This document shows positions 1 through 6,659 of a DNA stretch of 10,566 nucleotides, one piece after another. The DNA comes from JALJPB01 sp963933115 (lineage in GTDB: Bacteria > Pseudomonadota > Gammaproteobacteria > Enterobacterales > Alteromonadaceae): positions 1-10,566 of the forward strand of contig CAWVSL010000061.1 of the NCBI GenBank assembly GCA_963933115.1, read 5' to 3'. Below the pieces are notes generated by a model that was not told the DNA's origin, made no database searches, and saw only the letters and a program-made list of their open reading frames with translations. Each line of letters opens with the position of its first letter. Positions within the stretch are counted from its first letter, which is position 1. Position numbers and translations under genes: made by a program.

Positions 1-1
1 T

Positions 2-151
2 GGCGGTATTCCTATTGCCGCTGGTGCGCTTTATCCATTTTTTGGTCTCTTACTTAGTCCCGTTATTGCCGGTGCAGCGATGGCTTTTTCATCATTAACG
101 GTAGTGACGAATGCTAATCGCCTTCGTTTTTTTAAAGCCGAAGATCATTAA
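2..151 (+). CDS. copA: C-terminal end of a copper-type P-type ATPase (partial)
   Basis: Only the last 49 codons are present; the 5' part lies outside the window. The peptide starts GGIPIAAGALYPFFGLLLSP and continues with the AxAMAFSSLTVVTNANRLR signature, which is typical of the last transmembrane hairpin and C-terminus of heavy-metal P1B-type ATPases of the CopA group. These proteins export Cu(I) across the inner membrane using ATP. The visible part contains most of the two final membrane helices and the short basic cytoplasmic tail. The metal-binding CPC motif and the ATPase domains are not in view, so metal specificity is inferred from the tail alone. A tiny membrane ORF follows 11 bases after the stop codon, suggesting co-transcription. 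Confidence 0.85.
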   Translation, partial: GGIPIAAGALYPFFGLLLSPVIAGAAMAFSSLTVVTNANRLRFFKAEDH

Positions 152-162
152 GGGGCTAGGTG

Positions 163-243
163 ATGGTGATAATTAATATACTGGGTATAGCACTTATTGG
201 TTTTATTATCTGGTGGTTTTGGTTATATAAACCAGTTAATTGA
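163..243 (+). CDS. 26-residue membrane peptide, possible remnant anchor of a cupredoxin-type protein
   Basis: A short ORF begins 11 bases after copA, with AGGGG (151-155) suitably spaced before its ATG. It encodes a single hydrophobic helix followed by WWFWLYKP and then a stop. From memory, this Trp/Phe-rich anchor resembles the N-terminus of membrane-tethered cupredoxin-domain proteins found next to copA in related bacteria. Here the copper-binding domain is missing, and no remnant of it is visible in any frame in the following 250 bases. It could be a genuinely tiny membrane protein of the copper operon or what remains of a deleted gene. The good ribosome site and tight spacing favour translation. 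The function is inferred, not shown. Confidence 0.45.
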   Translation: MVIINILGIALIGFIIWWFWLYKPVN

Positions 244-387
244 TCGTGTTGTTAATAACAGTCTAATGACGGTAATTACGATTAAATTTTTTTACCGGTA
301 ATGACTTACCTCTAAAAGGGTTATAAATAAAGTGGCTTTTATACGCATAAATTACAACTTATTATTATCTACAGTGCAGGTTTGGTC

Positions 388-423
388 ATTTATAGTCATT
401 GGATTCAGGTTTTGACTATAAAT
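388..423. repeat. 11-bp perfect inverted repeat upstream of the DUF3297 gene
   Basis: The arms ATTTATAGTCA (388-398) and TGACTATAAAT (413-423) are perfect inverse complements separated by 14 bases. They sit directly upstream of the predicted promoter at 437-465. No T-run follows, so it is not a terminator. It may be an operator for a dimeric repressor or activator. Confidence 0.45.
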
Positions 424-436
424 TCTGCTGCCGTTA

Positions 437-465
437 TTGAGCGCTAGGACGTAATTGTCTACAAT
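437..465 (+). promoter_or_regulatory. Predicted sigma-70 promoter of the DUF3297 gene
   Basis: The hexamers TTGAGC (437-442) and TACAAT (460-465) are separated by exactly 17 bases, a good match to the housekeeping consensus. Transcription would start near 472, giving a leader of about 25 bases before the ATG at 497. An alternative -35, TTGACT at 412-417, has only a poor -10 partner. Confidence 0.55.
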
Positions 466-496
466 AGCGCACTTTTATTTACTTCAGGTCACAAAC

Positions 497-745
497 ATGA
501 ACGACACTCAAGCGAAGCCCGCTTTACCAGATCGCCTCTCAGGTAATCCAAGAAGCCCACATCATGTGGCAGAAATTTTCGAACACAGCATTGGAATTCT
601 TCTTAATGGTAAAGAACGTTTCGATGTTGAGGAATATTGTATTAGTGAAGGTTGGGTTAAAATTCCTTCGCCTAAGGCACTTGACCGCCGAGGACAGCCT
701 CTCTTGATTACCCTAAAAGGAGCTGTTGAAGCTTTTTATAGTTAA
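497..745 (+). CDS. DUF3297 family protein (82 aa)
   Basis: This small soluble protein matches the DUF3297 family as I know it: an LPDRLSGNPRSPHH N-terminal block, a central GILLNGKER segment, the EEYCISEGWVKIP block and a C-terminal DRRGQPLLITLKGAVEAF block. The length of 82 residues is usual for the family. No enzymatic function is established and no catalytic motif, signal peptide or membrane helix is visible. I chose the ATG at 497 over an upstream in-frame TTG at 455. The ATG has AGGT (485-488) at proper distance, the family usually begins shortly before the LPD motif, and the TTG would lie upstream of the predicted transcription start. The gene appears monocistronic, with its own promoter upstream and a hairpin terminator at 852-883. 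Confidence 0.85.
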   Translation: MNDTQAKPALPDRLSGNPRSPHHVAEIFEHSIGILLNGKERFDVEEYCISEGWVKIPSPKALDRRGQPLLITLKGAVEAFYS

Positions 746-851
746 TTTTATAGGTTGTGTAACAGCTGATGATAGCTTCAATAGAGTCTAGATAAATGTA
801 GATCTGAGTTATTATGAATAGCCCGTTAATGGTTGTCTGATGCTATATTTC

Positions 852-883
852 AAAGGAGTGTTTTAATTAACCCTCCTTTTTTT
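852..883 (+). terminator. Rho-independent terminator after the DUF3297 gene
   Basis: AAAGGAG (852-858) pairs with CTCCTTT (873-879). An inner GTT/AAC pairing across one mismatch extends the stem, and an uninterrupted T-run continues to 883. This is a standard intrinsic terminator on the plus strand, about 110 bases after the stop codon. Confidence 0.7.
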
Positions 884-905
884 ATCTACAGTTAAGTGCA
901 AATCA

Positions 906-960
906 ACTAATCATAAACGATAGTATTCGTTGCCCACCATTTTAACTAGCGATGATTAGT
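906..960. repeat. Nested inverted repeat
   Basis: Outer arms ACTAATCAT (906-914) and ATGATTAGT (952-960) form a perfect 9-bp stem. Inside it, AACGA (916-920) pairs with TCGTT (927-931). No T-run follows. It could be a structured element, an operator or a trace of a small mobile element; nothing further can be read from it. Confidence 0.35.
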
Positions 961-1089
961 GTTTTAAATAAATTTTTAGACGTTCAATAGCGGTCAATAT
1001 TTCCTATCGATTGATGCGCTATTATATTTTTCGGGTATATCAATTTTACAAAGAGCGCAATTTATTGTGAAATAACGTATTCTAAAGTA

Positions 1090-1095
1090 TATAAT
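1090..1095 (+). promoter_or_regulatory. -10 box upstream of the Lys/Glu-rich small protein
   Basis: A perfect TATAAT lies 28 bases before the start codon. The best -35 candidate, TTGTGA at 1065-1070, is 19 bases upstream, slightly wider than ideal, so the -35 assignment is weak. Confidence 0.45.
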
Positions 1096-1122
1096 TTTAC
1101 ATTTATCCCGAGGAAAATATTA

Positions 1123-1293
1123 ATGGCTAAGCCCAATTACACTTTTGCAAAGCGCCAGAAAGAAATAGCAAAAAAGAAAAAGAAGGAAGAGAAGCGTTTA
1201 AAAAAAGCAGGTGTAGATGAAAATCAACCACTAGAGCAAGAAATTATTCAACCGCAAGACATTCAACCCATCTCAGAAAATGAAGAGAATTAG
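1123..1293 (+). CDS. Lys/Glu-rich small protein of unknown function (56 aa)
   Basis: The ORF starts at ATG 1123 with GAGGA (1110-1114) eight bases upstream and encodes 56 residues. The N-terminal half opens MAKPNYTFAKRQKEIAKKKK and continues with further Lys/Glu/Arg repeats, predicted to form a highly charged basic helix. The C-terminal half is acidic and rich in Gln, Glu, Ile and Pro. The MAKPNYxFxKRQKExAKKKKxEEK opening is one I associate with a conserved hypothetical small protein found widely in proteobacteria. The basic helix suggests nucleic-acid or ribosome association, but that is inference from charge only. It has its own TATAAT box and no neighbour close enough to imply an operon. 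Confidence 0.7.
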   Translation: MAKPNYTFAKRQKEIAKKKKKEEKRLKKAGVDENQPLEQEIIQPQDIQPISENEEN

Positions 1294-1381
1294 ATAGCTC
1301 TTGGTCATAAGTAGCAGGCTGTTATTTAGTTCATCACTTTATTCAGTCGACAGAGCGTTAGCCTTTTTGGAGTGCTACTAA

Positions 1382-1831
1382 ATGAATAGCATCGATTTGT
1401 TTGTAAAAAATTGGGGGAGCAAAAATGCTATGACTCCAATCAGTAACCATGATATTGAAGCGCTAGAGTCAAAATTAAAAATCTTTTTACCTGACTCCTA
1501 TAAGTATTTACTCTCTACCTATGGCTTAGTTCATTCACCTAATGTGTTAACTAAAATTTGTGACCTACAGGCCAATATTTCTGAAGTACAAGACTTTTTA
1601 AGTTTAGAAGATGTTTACTCACTATCTAAGTTATATGAAATGAGTGGCATGCCTAAAGGACATGTTTTGTTTGCCTCTGACTGTAAGGGCAATATGTTTT
1701 GTTTTAAACTAGCAGACTGTGTGACTAAGCAAATAGATATACCGATATGGTTTTTTGACTATGACTTATCGACGGTTAATAAAGTGTCTAATACTTTTAT
1801 TGACTGGTTAGATCAGTTCAATGCACTTTAA
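1382..1831 (+). CDS. SMI1/KNR4 (SUKH) family protein (149 aa)
   Basis: Residues 23-48 (DIEALESKLKIFLPDSYKYL and the following STYG) give the classic SUKH opening: a helix ending in Glu-x-x-Leu, the LPxxY motif, then L-x-x-x-G. FASDCKGNMFCFKL (97-110) matches the family's central beta-strand block with the conserved Asp and Gly-Asn. TFIDWLDQF near the C-terminus matches its closing helix. Bacterial SUKH proteins often serve as immunity proteins against contact-dependent or polymorphic nuclease toxins. No toxin gene is visible next to it, so it may be an orphan immunity gene or have a housekeeping role. GGAG (1369-1372) precedes the ATG by nine bases. The protein appears cytoplasmic, with no signal peptide or membrane helix. 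Confidence 0.75.
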   Translation: MNSIDLFVKNWGSKNAMTPISNHDIEALESKLKIFLPDSYKYLLSTYGLVHSPNVLTKICDLQANISEVQDFLSLEDVYSLSKLYEMSGMPKGHVLFASDCKGNMFCFKLADCVTKQIDIPIWFFDYDLSTVNKVSNTFIDWLDQFNAL

Positions 1832-1873
1832 AAATACTCTCTATTGAAGCGTTATATCAAGACGAGCTTACTG

Positions 1874-1894
1874 ATAACTTTTTGAATAAGTTAT
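1874..1894. repeat. Small hairpin after the SUKH gene
   Basis: ATAACTT (1874-1880) and AAGTTAT (1888-1894) form a 7-bp AT-rich stem with a 7-base loop about 40 bases after the stop codon. It is followed by TATTATTAG rather than a T-run, so it is at best a weak terminator. Confidence 0.3.
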
Positions 1895-1981
1895 TATTAT
1901 TAGATATTAGCTATTAAAAAGTAGAAAGTAGATAGTAACTATAATATATGTTGATGTTTTATTTACCCATGAGTATTTTCG

Positions 1982-2179
1982 ATGAATTTTAATATAATGC
2001 AATTAAGTCTGATCATTTTATCCTTGATGATAATAGTTGGAATTATGAGTTATTTTATTGGTGTCCGTAAAACTCATTCACCTTTTAAAGCGTCAGCGTT
2101 GGGCTTTGTATTTTCAATAATTCCAGTTTTAGGTATTATTTATGTCGTCTATTTAGCCTCTAAAGAAGACATAAAGTAG
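1982..2179 (+). CDS. Small two-helix membrane protein of unknown function (65 aa)
   Basis: The 65-residue product has two clear hydrophobic segments, at about residues 7-27 and 38-58. They are joined by a short basic loop (GVRKTHSPFK), and the protein ends in the charged tail SKEDIK. The positive loop suggests it faces the cytoplasm with both termini outside, by the positive-inside rule, although the tail also carries lysines. I do not recognise a family. The ribosome site is poor (only GAG at 1971-1973), so expression is less certain than for its neighbours. A TATAAT sequence at 1940-1945 lies suitably upstream but has no convincing -35. It lies 150 bases after the SUKH gene, too far to imply coupling. 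Confidence 0.5.
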   Translation: MNFNIMQLSLIILSLMIIVGIMSYFIGVRKTHSPFKASALGFVFSIIPVLGIIYVVYLASKEDIK

Positions 2180-2263
2180 AGGCAGTAAACTTTTTTAGAA
2201 GATTTAAATAAAGAAATAAAGATTTATTGTCTACCTTAACTGTAGTTTGATAGAAAAAGAATA

Positions 2264-2280
2264 AGACACGTTAAGTGTCT
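2264..2280. promoter_or_regulatory. Palindromic candidate operator upstream of metY
   Basis: AGACAC (2264-2269) and GTGTCT (2275-2280) form a 6-bp inverted repeat around a 5-base centre, 33 bases upstream of the TATAAT box of metY. The AGAC...GTCT flanks resemble the half-sites of MetJ boxes, whose consensus is tandem AGACGTCT. The fit is imperfect, so the regulator is a guess. Confidence 0.4.
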
Positions 2281-2313
2281 ATAAAGTTAACCCAATAAGA
2301 TTGCCTTGTATTA

Positions 2314-2319
2314 TATAAT
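2314..2319 (+). promoter_or_regulatory. -10 box of the metY promoter
   Basis: A perfect TATAAT lies 35 bases before the metY start codon, giving a leader of roughly 30 bases. No good -35 hexamer is found at 16-18 bases upstream, which suggests the promoter may need an activator. Confidence 0.5.
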
Positions 2320-2354
2320 AATTAATCAGTATCATCACTTAGGAAGTAAATAGT

Positions 2355-3626
2355 ATGAAATTAGAATCAATTGCCTTACATGAAGGGTATAAGTCGGAAG
2401 AAACAACAAAAGCGGCCGCTGTGCCGATTTATTTGACAACGTCTTATACTTTTGATGATACCCAACACGGCGCTGATTTATTTGATCTTAAAGTGCCAGG
2501 TAATATCTATACCCGTATTATGAACCCAACCACTGACGTTTTAGAGAAACGTATTGCTGCAATGGAAGGTGGCATTGGTGCTCTATGTGTGGCTTCTGGA
2601 ATGGCTGCTATTACTTACGCTATTCAATGTATCTGTGAACTTGGTGATAATATTGTGAGTACTAGCCAATTGTACGGTGGTACTTATAACTTTTTTGCCC
2701 ACTCATTACCCAAACAAGGTATTGAGGCTCGTATGGTTTCTTATGACGATTTTGAAGGCTTTGAAAAAGCGATTGACGACAAAACTAAAGCGATATTTTG
2801 TGAGTCTATTGGAAACCCAGCGGGCAACATCGTCGATATTAGCCGATTAGCAGAAATAGCTCATAAGTATGGTGTGCCCTTGATTGTTGATAATACCGTC
2901 GCTACCCCTTACCTATGCCGACCATTTGAACTAGGTGCTGATATCGTGGTGCATTCACTGACCAAATATATTGGCGGCCATGGTACCTCAATTGGTGGTG
3001 TAATTGTTGACTCAGGTAAATTTGATTGGGTAGCAAATAAAGCCCGTTTCCCGGTATTAAATGAGCCAGATCCCTCATACCATGACGTTGTTTACACCGA
3101 AGCACTAGGAGCTGCTGCTTATATCGGACGTTGTCGGGTTGTGCCTTTGAGAAATACCGGTGCGGCTATATCGCCAATGAACGCCTTTCAAATTTTACAA
3201 GGGCTTGAAACCTTAGGTCTGCGGATGGACCGCCATTGTGAAAATGCGGAAAAACTTGCCACTTTTCTTCAAGAACACAAAAAAGTTAAATGGGTCAATT
3301 ATGCGGCATTACCTAATAGCCCTTACTTTGATAATTGTAAAAAAATCACCAATTCCAAGGCTTCAGGTATTTTAAGTTTTGGCGTTGACGGTGGTATTGA
3401 AGCTTGTGCAAGGTTCATTGATTCACTCGAGATGATTTTACGCCTGGTCAATATTGGTGACGCAAAATCACTCGCTTGTCATCCTGCCTCAACGACTCAT
3501 CGTCAGTTAAATGAGAAAGAATTAGCTTCTGCAGGTGTCAGTGCCGATTTGATTAGAATATCGGTTGGTATTGAACACATCGACGATATTATTGCTGATG
3601 TGAGTCAAGCGTTAGACAAGGCCTAA
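2355..3626 (+). CDS. metY: O-acetylhomoserine sulfhydrylase (aminocarboxypropyltransferase), PLP-dependent
   Basis: This cytoplasmic enzyme of the Cys/Met metabolism PLP family makes homocysteine (or methionine, with methanethiol) from O-acetylhomoserine and sulfide. The PLP-binding lysine is K204 in HSLTKYIGGHG. D179 in the IVDN motif would hold the pyridine nitrogen, and YTR (52-54) supplies phosphate contacts from the partner subunit. The SGMAAI block (81-86) and the HPASTTHRQL block near the C-terminus are typical. The 423-residue length and the LNEPDPSYHDVVY insertion place it with MetY/Met17-type sulfhydrylases rather than with the shorter MetB or MetC. AGGAAG (2341-2346) lies eight bases before the ATG. 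The gene appears monocistronic: a candidate operator and TATAAT lie upstream and two hairpins follow. Confidence 0.92.
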   Translation: MKLESIALHEGYKSEETTKAAAVPIYLTTSYTFDDTQHGADLFDLKVPGNIYTRIMNPTTDVLEKRIAAMEGGIGALCVASGMAAITYAIQCICELGDNIVSTSQLYGGTYNFFAHSLPKQGIEARMVSYDDFEGFEKAIDDKTKAIFCESIGNPAGNIVDISRLAEIAHKYGVPLIVDNTVATPYLCRPFELGADIVVHSLTKYIGGHGTSIGGVIVDSGKFDWVANKARFPVLNEPDPSYHDVVYTEALGAAAYIGRCRVVPLRNTGAAISPMNAFQILQGLETLGLRMDRHCENAEKLATFLQEHKKVKWVNYAALPNSPYFDNCKKITNSKASGILSFGVDGGIEACARFIDSLEMILRLVNIGDAKSLACHPASTTHRQLNEKELASAGVSADLIRISVGIEHIDDIIADVSQALDKA

Positions 3627-3635
3627 TACTGACAA

Positions 3636-3656
3636 GCCTATTACTCACTAATAGGC
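3636..3656. repeat. First hairpin after metY
   Basis: GCCTATTA (3636-3643) and TAATAGGC (3649-3656) form a perfect 8-bp stem with a 5-base loop, starting nine bases after the stop codon. No T-run follows. It may protect the mRNA 3' end or assist the terminator that comes 12 bases later. Confidence 0.55.
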
Positions 3657-3668
3657 CATAATTTTATC

Positions 3669-3697
3669 CTAGCTGCCATCACAGCAGCTAGTTTTTT
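3669..3697 (+). terminator. Rho-independent terminator of metY
   Basis: CTAGCTGC (3669-3676) pairs perfectly with GCAGCTAG (3684-3691) over a 7-base loop and is followed directly by six T residues. This is a strong intrinsic terminator 42 bases after metY. Confidence 0.85.
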
Positions 3698-3773
3698 ATT
3701 TTCTCGGTTTTTCTTCTTCGTCAGCTTGCTTGTCTGTTAAACGTTTTGTAATTTAAATATAGGTTATCTCTTC

Positions 3774-4796
3774 ATGATAAAAGTTGGTGTCATCGGCCAC
3801 GGCTATTCCGCTAAAACATTCCATATACCCTTAATAGAAACATCAACATCCCTAACATTAGCGGCAATCAGTAGTTCTCAAAAAGACACGATAGAGCAGA
3901 GCTACCCTGAGGTATTAATTTTTGAAACTGCTCACCAATTAATTACCAGTGGAAATATTGACTTAGTGGTCATTACTGCACCTAATGATGTTCATTACCC
4001 ATTAGCTAAACAGTGCTTAGAAAATGGCATCAATGTAATTCTTGAAAAACCCATGGTGACCACATCTCAAGAAGCGCAAGCATTAGCCGATTTAGCGGAT
4101 AAACGTTCTTTAATTTTATCGGTATTTCATAATAGGCGTTGGGACGGCGACTTTTTAACGGTTAAAAAGTTACTCAACAATAATCAGGTCGGTGAAGTGC
4201 GTTTTTTTGAGTCTCACTTTGACCGTTTTCGTCCTACGGTTAGACAGCGGTGGCGAGAGCAACCCGGTCAAGGCTCAGGGATATGGTTTGATTTAGGCTC
4301 ACACTTAGTTGACCAGGCAGTTAACCTTTTTGGCTTGCCCCAAGCAATAACCGCTAGATGTTTACCAACAAGAGAAGGTGCCAAAACGGCAGACTATTTT
4401 CATGTCCAACTGCATTATAAAAATCTTGAAGTTGTCCTGCACGCCAGTTCATTTTCGGCAGCACCAAACAACCGTTTTCGTCTTGAAGGTACCAAGGGCA
4501 GTTTTGTTAAATACGGCTTAGATCCCCAAGAAGAGCAATTAAAACAGGCTATAGCACCAAATGAAGCCTTATATGGTAGTGAACGGATAGAAAATTATGG
4601 ACGCTTGTATTCGGAAGCTTCGAGTGTACTTATTGAAACTGAAAAGGGCTGTTATCAGCAATATTACCTAGAAATAGTTGAAGCGTTAACCTCTGGGGGA
4701 ATTAATCCTGTTAACCCTAACGATGGCATAGCCGTTATGAAAATACTGGAATTGGCTGAACTAAGCAGTATCAAAGGTCAAACATTGTTAGTGTAA
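3774..4796 (+). CDS. Gfo/Idh/MocA family oxidoreductase, YdgJ-like
   Basis: This NAD(P)-dependent dehydrogenase family typically acts on sugars, inositols or related polyols. The N-terminal Rossmann fold opens IKVGVIGHGYSAKTFHIPLI, very close to E. coli YdgJ as I remember it. EKP (91-93) is the family signature, with the lysine expected to act in catalysis. FHNRRWDGDF (118-127) and WFDLGSHLVDQ (171-181) form the C-terminal domain's active-site and structural blocks; His177 is the usual catalytic histidine position. The 340-residue length is normal. The actual substrate is unknown, as it is for most YdgJ homologues. AGG (3761-3763) lies ten bases before the ATG. Nothing in the neighbourhood names a pathway, since metY upstream is closed off by its own terminator. 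Confidence 0.88.
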   Translation: MIKVGVIGHGYSAKTFHIPLIETSTSLTLAAISSSQKDTIEQSYPEVLIFETAHQLITSGNIDLVVITAPNDVHYPLAKQCLENGINVILEKPMVTTSQEAQALADLADKRSLILSVFHNRRWDGDFLTVKKLLNNNQVGEVRFFESHFDRFRPTVRQRWREQPGQGSGIWFDLGSHLVDQAVNLFGLPQAITARCLPTREGAKTADYFHVQLHYKNLEVVLHASSFSAAPNNRFRLEGTKGSFVKYGLDPQEEQLKQAIAPNEALYGSERIENYGRLYSEASSVLIETEKGCYQQYYLEIVEALTSGGINPVNPNDGIAVMKILELAELSSIKGQTLLV

Positions 4797-4819
4797 AGCT
4801 TTGCACTAACTCCTGGCTT

Positions 4820-4880
4820 GACGGTTTGCTTAGACCACTTGATCTTAGTTAAAATGCCCCAGTGATGAATTGCAACCGTC
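4820..4880. repeat. Long-range inverted repeat between convergent genes
   Basis: GACGGTT (4820-4826) and AACCGTC (4874-4880) pair perfectly, and an adjoining GC/GC pairing extends this with one bulged base. CACT and AGTG inside can form a second stem. It lies between the convergent oxidoreductase and kinase genes. There is no T-run, so it is not a standard terminator. Confidence 0.35.
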
Positions 4881-4913
4881 TCAGTTATTACCTAGGATAA
4901 ACAATCAGCGACA

Positions 4914-6617
4914 TTAAACAGCCTGTATTATCAAAACAATAAATAATAGAAAACTAATCCCTTGCCAAAACATTACTGGGTCGCGTTGCAGCAACGGTGG
5001 TCTGGTTTTGGCTAAAAACAACTTGTTAGGCTGGCGCAAATCATGAATAAATTCTGACAGCTCATTATAACGTTTTAATGGGTTCATTTTTAGGGCATGT
5101 TCAAGGGTATCATCAAGCCAAACGGGTAACTCTGAGTCATCATTTATCAGAGACTTATAGTTAAGCTTATTTTGAGCTGATACGCTTTTAGCCTGTGCTA
5201 TTTTAGCACTGTATGGAAATTTACCCGATAACATTTGATACGTAATAACGGCTAAGGCAAAAATATCAGATGATTGGCTGCCAAGCTGACCTAAAAAATA
5301 CTCTGGGGCTGAATAACGAATCGTACCCCGCATAATTTCTTCGGTGTTAGCGTCGGTAACACCGGCGATAAAGGTCGAGCCAAAATCGATGATTTTCACT
5401 GTGTTGGTACTGTCAATCATGATGTTGGCTGGCCGCAGGTCTTGATGAATCATTTCTTGTCGGTGAAAAGCCTGCAACCCTTTTGCTGTTTGCTCAATAA
5501 TGTCTCTAACTTGTTCTAATTTAGGCTTAGGGTTGTCTATCATCCACTGGTTTAATGAGATGCCGTCAATAAATTCGGTCACTAGGTACAAAAAATTTCG
5601 CTTTCGATTGGCGATTACCGCTTTAGCCACATGGGGATTATTTATCCGTTTAGCGATCCATTCTTCAAGCATAAACCGTTCAAGGTACTGCTTATCATTT
5701 CTTAATTCTGTCGATGGTGTTTTTATTACCACAGTTTGTTGACTAGCTATGTCACGCGCTAAAAAGACATGACTGCGACTGCTAATATAAATTTCACGCA
5801 GAATATCATAACCATCAAATTGCATTCTAGGCAAAAGCCTGGGTGGTAGAGGCAACATCGTTAGTTGATGTACTTCATCAAGCTGATATTGAGGGACATG
5901 ATCAATGCGTACTATCTGAACACTGAGGTTGTCATCACTCCCTAAACTCAATGCTTGTTGTATTATTGTCTCGGCAGCGATAGTTAAAGACGTACTGTTT
6001 AGTATGATATTAGCTATTTGACCCCCCTCTAAAAATTCGTAAACACCGTCAGTGGCAATAATATAAATGTCATTTTGCTCCAGTAACTTAGTTTGGTAGT
6101 CAATATCAAAGGTTTGCTCGATACCCAAAGCGCGTGTTAGATAGCTTACGTCAGCAGAGACCACACGCCGATGATCTTCAGTGAGCTGTTCTAATTGCTG
6201 CCCAGATAAACGGTAGATTCGGGTGTCGCCTGAATGAAAAAGATGGGCAGTATTTGATTTCAGTACCAGTGCACTGAAGGTGCAAACATACCCTTTATCT
6301 TTATCAAAACGATAGGGGCTATTACGAGTTTGTGCATAAAGCCATGAATTAATTGATCGAATAACTTTTTGAGCGGAGGTTTTAACCGACCATGATTCTG
6401 ATGTGCAGTAGTAATCTTCCAAAAAACCAGAGATGGCTGTTTCACTCGCAATTTGACTGACCTCACTTGAGCTAATACCATCAGCCATAGCCATTACAAT
6501 ACCTTTGCTACTTAACATCGGCTCAGGCGGAATAACACTACCGATAAAGTCTTGGTTAACCGTTTTTATACCTTTATTGGTTGCACCGCCAATACTGACA
6601 GTTAAGGGCTGACTCAT
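4914..6617 (-). CDS. Fused PP2C phosphatase / Ser-Thr protein kinase with C-terminal membrane tail
   Basis: The 567-residue protein joins two opposing activities. Residues 1-240 are a PP2C phosphatase with metal-site motifs NQD (21-23), ADG (45-47), SGDTRIYRL (129-137), ATDGVYEF (188-195) and SDDN (227-230). Residues 268-530 are a kinase with K299 in VVIK, Glu318/319 for helix C, catalytic HQDLRPAN (391-398, Asp393), DFG (411-413), GTIRYSAPE (431-439), SDIFAL and Arg516. The ATP glycine loop is degenerate (REIYISSRSHVFL), which I believe is normal for this family. A single hydrophobic helix (549-566) ends the protein, so both domains would sit in the cytoplasm on a membrane tail. From memory, homologues usually neighbour nitrate or nitrite assimilation genes. 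AGGAAA (6625-6630) lies seven bases before the start. A strong hairpin separates it from the FNT gene upstream. Confidence 0.9.
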   Translation of the reverse strand: MSQPLTVSIGGATNKGIKTVNQDFIGSVIPPEPMLSSKGIVMAMADGISSSEVSQIASETAISGFLEDYYCTSESWSVKTSAQKVIRSINSWLYAQTRNSPYRFDKDKGYVCTFSALVLKSNTAHLFHSGDTRIYRLSGQQLEQLTEDHRRVVSADVSYLTRALGIEQTFDIDYQTKLLEQNDIYIIATDGVYEFLEGGQIANIILNSTSLTIAAETIIQQALSLGSDDNLSVQIVRIDHVPQYQLDEVHQLTMLPLPPRLLPRMQFDGYDILREIYISSRSHVFLARDIASQQTVVIKTPSTELRNDKQYLERFMLEEWIAKRINNPHVAKAVIANRKRNFLYLVTEFIDGISLNQWMIDNPKPKLEQVRDIIEQTAKGLQAFHRQEMIHQDLRPANIMIDSTNTVKIIDFGSTFIAGVTDANTEEIMRGTIRYSAPEYFLGQLGSQSSDIFALAVITYQMLSGKFPYSAKIAQAKSVSAQNKLNYKSLINDDSELPVWLDDTLEHALKMNPLKRYNELSEFIHDLRQPNKLFLAKTRPPLLQRDPVMFWQGISFLLFIVLIIQAV

Positions 6618-6659
6618 GACTTATTTCCTATAATTTTTATTATTATTACTAAGAGTTTA

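Larger units (their letters stand above)
746..1122. other. Non-coding gap between the DUF3297 gene and the Lys/Glu-rich small protein
   Basis: No credible ORF is seen in these 377 bases. The stretch holds the hairpin terminator at 852-883, a nested inverted repeat at 906-960 and a perfect TATAAT box at 1090-1095 serving the next gene. The first 100 bases look featureless. Confidence 0.6.

Noticed and set aside
455..496. Upstream TTG start for the DUF3297 gene adding 14 residues
   Set aside because: It overlaps the predicted -10 region and has no ribosome site; ATG 497 fits the family and has AGGT upstream.
2902..3105. 67-codon minus-strand frame inside metY
   Set aside because: Antisense shadow of a strongly conserved coding gene, with no ribosome site or recognisable protein.
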